This document shows, piece by piece, positions 1-6,252 of a DNA stretch of 8,689 nt; position 1 is the first letter of the stretch; every line of letters starts with the position of its first letter. The notes under the pieces are model-generated. The model was not told the origin of the DNA. It saw nothing but the letters and a program-made list of their open reading frames with translations, and made no database searches. Source of the DNA: an uncultured Lachnospiraceae bacterium (GTDB lineage Bacteria > Bacillota > Clostridia > Lachnospirales > Lachnospiraceae); the NCBI GenBank assembly GCA_946409475.1, contig CAMJWQ010000130.1, positions 1-8,689 of the forward strand, in the 5' to 3' direction. Position numbers and translations under genes: made by a program.

Positions 1-52
1 GCATGATATATTTTTTTAGCTTTTTTATTTTTAATATTTGTGAAATTTTGCT
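1..52 (+). promoter_or_regulatory. Probable CRISPR leader (3' end only)
   Basis: This stretch directly precedes the first perfect repeat and is extremely AT-rich, with runs of T. The degenerate repeat is at the other end of the array, which places the leader here. Leaders carry the promoter for the pre-crRNA and the signals for spacer insertion, but only about 50 nt are visible and I cannot point to a specific promoter box or integration-factor site. The identification rests on position and composition. Confidence 0.6.
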
Positions 53-1077
53 GTCACTTCCCTTGCGGAAGTGTGGATTGAAGTTGAGGAGGTGACTCAT
101 GGAGCTGTTTAGATTATTGTCACTTCCCTTGCGGAAGTGTGGATTGAAGTCACCCTGGAAAGTGGATTTTATGATTTAGAGAGGGTCACTTCCCTTGCGG
201 AAGTGTGGATTGAAGTTTTTTAGTTTTAGTTGTTGTCTCACTCATTAAAAGTCACTTCCCTTGCGGAAGTGTGGATTGAAGTCAATATCTTTTAATACCG
301 TTGCTTTCACAATACTGTCACTTCCCTTGCGGAAGTGTGGATTGAAGTCCCATTTGCCTTTTCCCAATACTGCCCTTGATATGGTCACTTCCCTTGCGGA
401 AGTGTGGATTGAAGTTTTACCTTTCCCCACAAAGTTGGTTGTGACTCCGGTCACTTCCCTTGCGGAAGTGTGGATTGAAGTACCCTTATCCCGGTAATCA
501 CCACATCATCAGTGGCGTCACTTCCCTTGCGGAAGTGTGGATTGAAGTTTCCTTTGCTTTTTCCTGTGCCGCCTGGAGCTGCGTCACTTCCCTTGCGGAA
601 GTGTGGATTGAAGTTTATCTTAGGTTTTTTTATGCTATTACTTATTGAGTCACTTCCCTTGCGGAAGTGTGGATTGAAGTTTCTAAGGACTGAATGAATA
701 TGTTGGCAATATTTGTCACTTCCCTTGCGGAAGTGTGGATTGAAGTTTATCCAGTCCGCCACAATTCCTATTGCATATAGGTCACTTCCCTTGCGGAAGT
801 GTGGATTGAAGTCGTACTATCTTTAGTACAATAAACACAACAAATAGTCACTTCCCTTGCGGAAGTGTGGATTGAAGTATTAAAAGAAAAGATAGATGAT
901 ATGGTGAAAATAGTCACTTCCCTTGCGGAAGTGTGGATTGAAGTAAGCACCTTACGGGCCTGTTATGCTCATCGTACTCGTCACTTCCCTTGCGGAAGTG
1001 TGGATTGAAGTTAAATAATCGTATTGATCAAACACAGTATAATGAGTCACTTCCCTTGCGGAAGTGTGGATTAAAAA
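53..1077 (+). CRISPR. Subtype I-C-like CRISPR array, 16 repeats and 15 spacers
   Basis: The repeat is 32 nt: GT, stem arm CACTTCC, loop CTTGC, stem arm GGAAGTG, then the 11-nt tail TGGATTGAAGT. Repeats start at 53, 119, 185, 251, 317, 384, 450, 517, 583, 649, 715, 781, 847, 913, 980 and 1046. The first 15 are identical. Twelve spacers are 34 nt and three (349-383, 482-516, 945-979) are 35 nt; all differ from each other. The 7-bp stem and an 11-nt tail containing GGATTGAA match subtype I-C repeats, in which Cas5 (Cas5d/Cas5c) cuts at the 3' base of the stem and leaves an 11-nt 5' handle on each crRNA. The tail ends in GAAGT where many I-C repeats end in GAAAC or GAAAT. The repeat orientation and the degenerate last repeat both indicate transcription left to right, with the newest spacer at 85-118. 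No cas gene is in the window. Uniform repeats suggest an array that was active recently. Confidence 0.97.
1046..1077 (+). repeat. Degenerate terminal CRISPR repeat
   Basis: The first 27 nt, through GTGGATT, match the consensus repeat exactly. The last five positions read AAAAA where the consensus has GAAGT. Decay confined to the 3' end of the last repeat is the usual mark of the leader-distal, oldest end of an array, so it fixes the polarity. Confidence 0.9.
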
Positions 1078-1090
1078 ACTATTGATAAAA

Positions 1091-1133
1091 TTCCTCCGGA
1101 AGATCCTTACATAAAAAAGTCTTCCGTGAGGAA
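1091..1133 (+). other. Imperfect hairpin downstream of the CRISPR array
   Basis: The left arm TTCCTCCGGAAG (1091-1102) pairs with the right arm CTTCCGTGAGGAA (1121-1133) to give 12 base pairs with one bulged base around an 18-nt loop. No clear U-tract follows on either strand, so it is not a convincing terminator. An alternative fold would pair CTCCGG (1094-1099) with CCGGAG (1162-1167) and CTTCC (1121-1125) with GGAAG (1151-1155), excluding the first fold. It lies in the 197-nt gap between the array and the dehydrogenase gene. Its role is unknown: possibilities are a structured leader RNA for that gene, a 3' structure on the pre-crRNA, or a decayed repeat. Confidence 0.5.
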
Positions 1134-1182
1134 TGAGCACGAATGCATGTGGAAGATGTCGCCGGAGTGACTCAATATAACT

Positions 1183-1188
1183 TATAAT
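1183..1188 (+). promoter_or_regulatory. Possible -10 box upstream of ldhA
   Basis: A perfect TATAAT lies 86 nt before the dehydrogenase start. No recognisable -35 box sits 16-18 nt upstream, where the sequence is GC-rich, so this is either an activator-dependent promoter or a chance match in AT-rich DNA. I see no better promoter in the gap between the array and the gene. Confidence 0.25.
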
Positions 1189-1274
1189 TTCTAAAAACCT
1201 AGCAATACTAACAATAGTCATTAAAATTAAAAGTGATGTTAACCTTTGAAAAAATGAAAAAGGCGGGAATATAA

Positions 1275-2270
1275 ATGAGAATTGCATTTTACAGTACGAA
1301 ACCTTATGATAAGATCTGGTTTGAACCATTGGGTAAAGAATACGGATTTGATATTCATTTCTTGGATATGCCTTGCAATGAGGAGACAATTACACTGGCA
1401 AACAATCATGATGCTGTTTGTGTTTTTGTAAATGACACCATAACGGCATTTATGATTGAGCAATTATATGATATGGGAGTAAAAGTGCTCTTACTAAGAA
1501 GTGCAGGGTTTAACCATGTGGATATTAAAGCTGCGGAGGGGAAAGTGATTGTACTGCGGGTTCCCAGCTATTCACCTGAAGCAGTGGCGGAGCATGCAGT
1601 TGCGCTTTTGCAGACGGTTAACCGTTTTACCCATAGAGCCTATATACGGACAAGAGATTTTAATATGAGTATAAACGGGCTCATGGGAAGAGATCTACAT
1701 CATAAAACAGCAGGCATCATCGGAACAGGTAAGATAGGTCAGGCAATGATTAAGATATTAAAGGGATTTCAAATGCGTATTCTGGCTTATGATCCCTATC
1801 CTGATAAAAACCTGGAAATTGAGTATGTATCCATTGAGGAGTTGGTAAAGAAATCGGATGTGATTTCCCTTCACTGTCCCCTTACGGAAAAGACAAAGCA
1901 TTTGATAAATGAAGAGAGCGTAAGCATTATGAAGGAAGACGTTATCCTTATCAATACTTCGAGAGGAGAGCTGATTGAAACGGAAGCGTTATTAAAGGGA
2001 TTATTGTCGGAAAAAATCGGGGGAGTGGGATTGGATGTTTATGAGGAGGAAGAAGGTATATTTTATGAGGATAAATCCAATGAAATCATGAAGGATTCTA
2101 ATTTAGCCAGGCTCGCTACCTTACCCAATGCTTTAATCACTTCCCATATGGGATTTTTTACAAAAGAGGCCATGCGGGCGATAGCCATGGTTACATTGGA
2201 AAATGCCTATGCAGTGGAAAATAATTTACCATTAAAAAATCAGGTAACCTTAAAGCAGATAATGAATTAA
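1275..2270 (+). CDS. ldhA: D-lactate dehydrogenase (D-2-hydroxyacid dehydrogenase family, LdhA-type)
   Basis: This cytosolic enzyme reduces pyruvate to D-lactate with NADH and regenerates NAD+ during fermentation. The 331-residue protein has the full length of the family. The start MRIAFYSTKPYD and the segment FVNDT (51-55) resemble fermentative LdhA proteins. The Rossmann motif GTGKIG is at 150-155, with Asp173 in AYDPYP at the position that selects NAD over NADP. The catalytic residues are Arg230 (NTSRG), Glu259 (DVYEEE) and His291 (SHMGF); their 29- and 32-residue spacings equal those of the characterised Lactobacillus enzyme. YSPEAVAEHA (99-108) is the substrate-side family motif. A GGCGGG-like ribosome binding site lies about 7 nt before the ATG. 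The gene is transcribed alone, between the CRISPR array and a convergent xylulokinase. I saw no complete Rex operator upstream. A different 2-hydroxyacid substrate cannot be excluded. Confidence 0.9.
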   Translation: MRIAFYSTKPYDKIWFEPLGKEYGFDIHFLDMPCNEETITLANNHDAVCVFVNDTITAFMIEQLYDMGVKVLLLRSAGFNHVDIKAAEGKVIVLRVPSYSPEAVAEHAVALLQTVNRFTHRAYIRTRDFNMSINGLMGRDLHHKTAGIIGTGKIGQAMIKILKGFQMRILAYDPYPDKNLEIEYVSIEELVKKSDVISLHCPLTEKTKHLINEESVSIMKEDVILINTSRGELIETEALLKGLLSEKIGGVGLDVYEEEEGIFYEDKSNEIMKDSNLARLATLPNALITSHMGFFTKEAMRAIAMVTLENAYAVENNLPLKNQVTLKQIMN

Positions 2271-2321
2271 AGTAAATAAATGCTTGAAAAATACAATCCT
2301 TTCGGATATGGCAATTAAAAT

Positions 2322-2368
2322 ACTCCCCTGTTTCTTCTTCTCAAAAATGAAAAGGAGAATGGGGGAGT
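2322..2368 (-). terminator. Terminator-like hairpin between convergent ldhA and xylB
   Basis: ACTCCCC (2322-2328) pairs perfectly with GGGGAGT (2362-2368), and TTCTC/GAGAA pairing inside lengthens the stem across an internal loop. Read on the minus strand, the stem is followed by ATTTTAATT, a moderately U-rich tail, which suits termination of xylB about 32 nt after its stop codon. On the plus strand the tail is poor, so termination of ldhA here is less certain. Confidence 0.5.
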
Positions 2369-2399
2369 GATTGCTGCTCTAAAAAGAAAAGTGGAGCTT

Positions 2400-3869
2400 C
2401 TATATAATTTTATTAAATAAATCTTTCACCGTGGGATAGATTTCCCTAAACTGCCGGTATTTGGCATCGTATTTGGCAGCCAGCTCCGGATCCGGAGATA
2501 TGGTGTCCACAACCTTAATTAATTTATCGGCAGCTTCTTCCACATTTTTAAATACACCGCAGGCAACAGCCGCTAATATGGCACCGCCATAAGCAGGACC
2601 CTCTTCGCTTTCTATCACATCCACTTTAATATTTAATACGTTGGCTATTATTTTTTTCCATAATGGACTTTTCGCACCGCCGCCGCTTATTTTTGTGCGC
2701 TCAATCTGAATACCGAGGGATTTGGCCACTTCAAAGGAATCACGAAGGGCAAATGCCACGCCTTCCAATACGGCCTGTGTCATATCGGCCCTGGTGGTAT
2801 CCATGGTCATACCGATAAAGGTGGCTCTTGCATTGGGGTTATTATGGGGCGAACGTTCCCCCATTAAGTAGGGCAGGAAGAAAACATGATTTTCTCCCAG
2901 CTTTGTGATGGCTGCCTGTTCATTTTTATAGTCCGTTGTACCGATAATTTCGTCCATCCACCATTTGTTGCAGGAAGCAGCACTGAGCATGCAGCCCATT
3001 AAATGATAATAACCGTTTGCATGGGCAAAAGCATGCAGGGCATTGTTTTTGTCAACGCCGAATTTATCGGAGGAGATAAATATGGTACCGCTTGTACCGA
3101 GAGAAATATTGCACATACCGTCACCGACCGTACCGGTTCCTACGGCAGCCGCCGCATTATCGCCGGCACCTGCCACAATTTTAACGGTGGGAGGAATGCC
3201 TAATTCCCCGGCAACGGATTCTTTTATGGTACCGACAGCTTCATAGCTTTCGTAAATATCCGCCAGCTGTTCCTTCTTAATGCCGCAGATTTCAATCATT
3301 TTATCCGACCAGCATCTGTTCTTTACATCAAATAAAAGCATACCGGAAGCATCGGAAACATCCGTGCAATGAACACCGGACAGCATATAAGCAATATAAT
3401 CTTTCGGAAGCATAATCTTTTTGATTTTTGCGAAATTTTCAGGCTCTTTATTTTTCATCCAAAGTATTTTGGGTGCGGTAAAGCCTGTAAATGAAATATT
3501 GGCCGTATATGCGGACAGGGCTTCTTTTCCAATCACGTTATTTAAATAATCACATTCTTCATAGGTCCTGCCGTCGTTCCATAAAATGGCGGGTCTTATA
3601 ACATTGTCTTCCTCATCCAGTACTACTAAACCATGCATTTGGCCGCCAAAGCTGATACCGGCAATATCATCCTTATTACTGCCGGCAATAAGCTCCTTTA
3701 TTCCCTCCGTGGTGGCCTGATACCAGTCGGCGGGATTTTGCTCCGACCAGCCGGGCTGGGGAAAATAAATGGGATATTCTTTTGATACAATCTTCTCTAT
3801 ACGGCCTTCTTCGTTCATTAATAATAATTTAGCGGCAGAAGTTCCTAAATCAACACCAATAAATAACAT
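2400..3869 (-). CDS. xylB: Xylulokinase
   Basis: This FGGY-family kinase uses ATP to convert D-xylulose to D-xylulose 5-phosphate, which then enters the pentose phosphate pathway in the cytosol. From the start chosen here the protein is 489 residues, normal for XylB. It opens with the phosphate-binding loop GVDLGTSAAK (5-14). GQMHG (76-80) is the motif that separates xylulokinases from glycerol and gluconate kinases. AGAGDNAAAAVG (233-244) carries the likely catalytic base Asp237, and SLGTSGT (256-262) is the second ATPase-fold loop. The reading frame extends to a TTG at 3884, but AAAGGAG in that extension is the ribosome binding site, 6-7 nt before the ATG at 3869, so the ATG is preferred. 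A TTGACA promoter lies upstream. No xylA or xylR is visible nearby, so another pentulose remains a minor possibility. Confidence 0.93.
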   Translation of the reverse strand: MLFIGVDLGTSAAKLLLMNEEGRIEKIVSKEYPIYFPQPGWSEQNPADWYQATTEGIKELIAGSNKDDIAGISFGGQMHGLVVLDEEDNVIRPAILWNDGRTYEECDYLNNVIGKEALSAYTANISFTGFTAPKILWMKNKEPENFAKIKKIMLPKDYIAYMLSGVHCTDVSDASGMLLFDVKNRCWSDKMIEICGIKKEQLADIYESYEAVGTIKESVAGELGIPPTVKIVAGAGDNAAAAVGTGTVGDGMCNISLGTSGTIFISSDKFGVDKNNALHAFAHANGYYHLMGCMLSAASCNKWWMDEIIGTTDYKNEQAAITKLGENHVFFLPYLMGERSPHNNPNARATFIGMTMDTTRADMTQAVLEGVAFALRDSFEVAKSLGIQIERTKISGGGAKSPLWKKIIANVLNIKVDVIESEEGPAYGGAILAAVACGVFKNVEEAADKLIKVVDTISPDPELAAKYDAKYRQFREIYPTVKDLFNKII

Positions 3870-3908
3870 ATAGTCTCCTTTCAATAAACGCCTAAAGTTT
3901 ATATGTAA

Positions 3909-3937
3909 AATTTATAATAAAAAAGAGAATGTGTCAA
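3909..3937 (-). promoter_or_regulatory. Putative SigA promoter of xylB
   Basis: On the minus strand a consensus -35 TTGACA (3937-3932) is followed after 17 nt by TAAATT (3914-3909); TATAAA at 15 nt is an overlapping alternative. The -10 box lies about 40 nt before the xylB ATG. The perfect -35 makes this the best candidate in the divergent region. Confidence 0.55.
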
Positions 3938-3970
3938 TGCAATGTAAGAATTTTACCGATGATAACTGTA

Positions 3971-3989
3971 CAATATTGCTGTAATATTG
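3971..3989. promoter_or_regulatory. Perfect palindrome in the divergent promoter region
   Basis: CAATATT (3971-3977) and AATATTG (3983-3989) form a perfect 7-bp inverted repeat with a 5-nt centre, GCTGT. It sits between the back-to-back promoters, 33 nt beyond the xylB -35 and 19 nt before the yesL -35. That position suits an activator or dual regulator of both units. The sequence does not match the XylR operator or the CcpA cre site as I know them. AT-rich palindromes also arise by chance. Confidence 0.4.
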
Positions 3990-4008
3990 ATAAGTTTGAC
4001 GGTATTTA

Positions 4009-4037
4009 TTGATTTTCTTTTTTGCATTCGTTATAAT
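4009..4037 (+). promoter_or_regulatory. Putative SigA promoter of the yesL-cyclase operon
   Basis: TTGATT (4009-4014) and a perfect TATAAT (4032-4037) are separated by the optimal 17 nt. The implied transcript start near 4044 leaves a 5' leader of about 44 nt before the ATG at 4088. Confidence 0.65.
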
Positions 4038-4087
4038 TTATACAAAATATGGTTTTTAACAAAATATAATAAATTGGAGAGTTTATA

Positions 4088-4717
4088 ATGAATGGATTTT
4101 TTAATGCCGACGGTAAGGTGATGCTATTTCTCAGCAGAATAGCGGACTTAATATTATTGAACCTGATTTTTCTTATATGCTGCTTGCCCATTGTTACAAT
4201 AGGAGCTTCCATTACTTCTTTATATACGGTAACTTTGAAAATGACAAAAGATGAAGAATCCTATATTATAAAAGGATTCTTTAAAGCTTTTAAGGATAAT
4301 TTTAAACAATCCACGATAATATGGATGACAGCTTTATTTATTGGGATTGTATTTGCGGTGGATTTTTGGATTATCTTTAATATTTCCTTTGCCGCAGCAA
4401 ACATCATACTCGTTTTATTATGTGTTTTTTTCTTTCTTTTCTTACTGGCATTATTATATGTATTTCCTGTATTGGCGAGGTTTTACAATACTACATACAA
4501 TACGGTCAAAAATGCCTTTTTAATCAGCATAGCTAATTTGCCTTATACATTTCTATTACTGTTGATTTTTATAATTCCATCTGTTTTATTTATCTTTTAT
4601 TTACTCTATATGTTACCGGTGCTTTTGCTGATAGGGTTTTCCTTAGAGGCATTTTTGGCATCTTATATTTATCGAAAGGTATTGGACAAATATATTAATA
4701 TGGATGAAAATAAGTAA
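4088..4717 (+). CDS. YesL family (DUF624) membrane protein
   Basis: This is a 209-residue integral membrane protein of the YesL/DUF624 family, the usual length. The diagnostic N-terminal block is NLIFLICCLPIVTIGAS (25-41). Hydrophobic segments suggest about five transmembrane helices near 18-44, 76-98, 102-128, 145-166 and 168-192, with a polar stretch at 50-75. Family members are common in Firmicutes beside carbohydrate ABC transporters and polysaccharide-use genes. Their biochemical function is not established, and I do not assign one. The start is supported by TTGGAGAG about 7 nt before the ATG and by a good promoter. It is the first gene of a likely operon with the diguanylate cyclase that begins 14 nt after its stop. 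A sugar-transporter ATPase lies further downstream and xylB is divergent, which fits the usual carbohydrate context. Confidence 0.85.
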   Translation: MNGFFNADGKVMLFLSRIADLILLNLIFLICCLPIVTIGASITSLYTVTLKMTKDEESYIIKGFFKAFKDNFKQSTIIWMTALFIGIVFAVDFWIIFNISFAAANIILVLLCVFFFLFLLALLYVFPVLARFYNTTYNTVKNAFLISIANLPYTFLLLLIFIIPSVLFIFYLLYMLPVLLLIGFSLEAFLASYIYRKVLDKYINMDENK

Positions 4718-4731
4718 TTTAAAATAAAGCA

Positions 4732-6252
4732 ATGGGGGGGTTGCGTAATTTGAAACAATTTATGATAGAAAAGTATATCATTATTTCCAGTGTATTGTTT
4801 TTTTGCATTATTTTCATACTTTTTCTGAATTACTCTATTGAAGAACGCGAAAATATTCATAATGATACCCTCCAGGATTTGCTGGATGAAGCAGAAAAAA
4901 ACAGCAATGATTTAAACAGTGAGCTAAATAAGCAAACGAATATTTTAGAACCGGCTGCCAGGATACTTTCGGATGTTAAAAACTTAAGATCTGCCGAAAC
5001 TCTGGCACTGATTCGGGAAATTTTAATTGGTTTGCATTTTCAACGGGCATTGATAGCATTCCCTGACGGAGAAGCCATAGATGTTTCGGGAAATGTCCTG
5101 TCTTTAACGGAGGAGGATTTTTTTACGGAGGTTATGAAAGGGAGGAGAGTGATAACGGAATCTGATGCAAAGGAAAATTCTGAAAGCTGTTTGGTTATCG
5201 CCGAGCCGATTATAAAAAATGATAGAACAATGGGAGCCATTATTTTATATTATCCGCTGAATCAATTTGCTTCCATTACGGAAAACGGTCCTTATGGGAC
5301 TAATATTCTCCAGCTATTGACGAACAAAGAAGGTGTCATAACCGAGACATTGCAAAATGCTAAAATTACTTACCTGAAAGCTGAAAAGGGAGCTGCCATA
5401 TTTGATATCCTGGAAGCGGCAGATTTTTCAAAAGGCAGTCTCAAAAAAATGAAAGAAAGCTTTCAAAATAAAAAATCCGGTATTGTATGCTGCCAATCAG
5501 GGGAAGAACAAAACTATATTAGTTATGCACCCCTGGGCGATACGAATTACTATATTATCAATATTATAAATTATGACTTCGTTAAGAATATAGAAAATAT
5601 GGAATGGATCATAACCAAACAGATACTGGTAAAGCTGGCAGTCTGTTTTATTATATATATAAGCTTTATTATCATCTTATCTTTTGTAAGCCGTAATAAA
5701 TATGCCCTGGAAAGCATGAAATTAATTACGAAGGCGGAGACGGATGAGCTGACACAGCTGTTAAATAAGGCAGCAACGGAAAATGCCATAAAAGAATACA
5801 TGGAATATGCAAAATCCATAGGGGCCAATAATAAGTCATTGCTTTTTATTTTGGATATTGATAATTTTAAAAAAATTAACGATACAAGGGGACATGCCTT
5901 TGGTGATGAGGTATTACATAATCTTGGCCTGAAGCTTAAAAGTGAATTTCGGATTTCCGATGTGGTAGGCAGGACCGGGGGAGATGAATTTTTAGTATTT
6001 TTAAAAGACTTGCCGGACCTGGATACGATTAAAAAAGAGGGAAAGAAAGTGGAAGATTTCTTTCGTAATTTTAAAACGGGGGAATATGTAAAATACTCCG
6101 TAACAGCTAGTATCGGTGCCGCTGTTTTTCCTTCGGACGGAACAGATTTCGAAGAGCTGTATAAGTCTGCGGATAAGGCTCTTTATAAAGCCAAGGAAAG
6201 AGGCAAGAATCAACTGGCATTTTATAACGAAGATAAGGAATCCATGATATAA
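4732..6252 (+). CDS. Membrane-anchored diguanylate cyclase with extracytoplasmic sensor region (GGDEF)
   Basis: It is predicted to make cyclic di-GMP from two GTP. The 506-residue chain has a short cytoplasmic start, a first transmembrane helix (about 14-33), an extracytoplasmic region (about 34-296), a second helix (about 297-319) and a C-terminal GGDEF domain (about 335-497). The outer region begins helical (35-100) and continues as a mixed, possibly Cache/PAS-like fold that I cannot name with certainty. The active site looks intact: metal-binding Asp375 in LDIDNFK, Asn383 and Asp392 for guanine contact, and GGDEF at 416-420. RISD (407-410), five residues before GGDEF, matches the product-inhibition I-site RxxD. 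No EAL or HD-GYP domain is attached. Start choice: the ATG at 4732 lacks a ribosome binding site; a TTG at 4750, about 9 nt after a G7 run, is a credible alternative giving 500 residues. It is probably cotranscribed with yesL. Confidence 0.92.
   Translation: MGGLRNLKQFMIEKYIIISSVLFFCIIFILFLNYSIEERENIHNDTLQDLLDEAEKNSNDLNSELNKQTNILEPAARILSDVKNLRSAETLALIREILIGLHFQRALIAFPDGEAIDVSGNVLSLTEEDFFTEVMKGRRVITESDAKENSESCLVIAEPIIKNDRTMGAIILYYPLNQFASITENGPYGTNILQLLTNKEGVITETLQNAKITYLKAEKGAAIFDILEAADFSKGSLKKMKESFQNKKSGIVCCQSGEEQNYISYAPLGDTNYYIINIINYDFVKNIENMEWIITKQILVKLAVCFIIYISFIIILSFVSRNKYALESMKLITKAETDELTQLLNKAATENAIKEYMEYAKSIGANNKSLLFILDIDNFKKINDTRGHAFGDEVLHNLGLKLKSEFRISDVVGRTGGDEFLVFLKDLPDLDTIKKEGKKVEDFFRNFKTGEYVKYSVTASIGAAVFPSDGTDFEELYKSADKALYKAKERGKNQLAFYNEDKESMI

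Noticed and set aside
747..780. Spacer 11 reverse frame LYAIGIVADWI as a phage holin fragment
   Set aside because: It is hydrophobic and open but too short and generic to assign a family.
245..1077. Many open reading frames on both strands across the array, encoding repeated peptides such as FNPHFRKGSD or SLPLRKCGLK
   Set aside because: They arise because the CRISPR repeat has no stop in several frames. The peptides follow the repeat period, have no real ribosome binding sites, and run into unrelated spacers.
1230..1250. GTTAAC and nearby sequence before ldhA as a Rex redox operator
   Set aside because: A Rex site needs paired TTGTTAA and TTAACAA half-sites with a 4-nt gap; only a short central palindrome is present.
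1246..1275. TTGAAA and TATAAA just before ldhA as a promoter
   Set aside because: The -10-like box overlaps the start codon, so the transcript would lack the ribosome binding site.
952..1463. Minus-strand frames overlapping the array end and the start of ldhA
   Set aside because: They lie antisense to the clearly coding dehydrogenase and include repeat-derived sequence; no family resemblance.
3003..3246. Plus-strand open frames inside xylB
   Set aside because: They are antisense shadows of a strongly conserved kinase with no initiation signals.
3870..3884. Upstream TTG start adding five residues to xylulokinase
   Set aside because: The added codons are the ribosome binding site itself, AAAGGAG, which is well placed for the ATG at 3869, and family members begin at the MLFIGVDLG-type segment.
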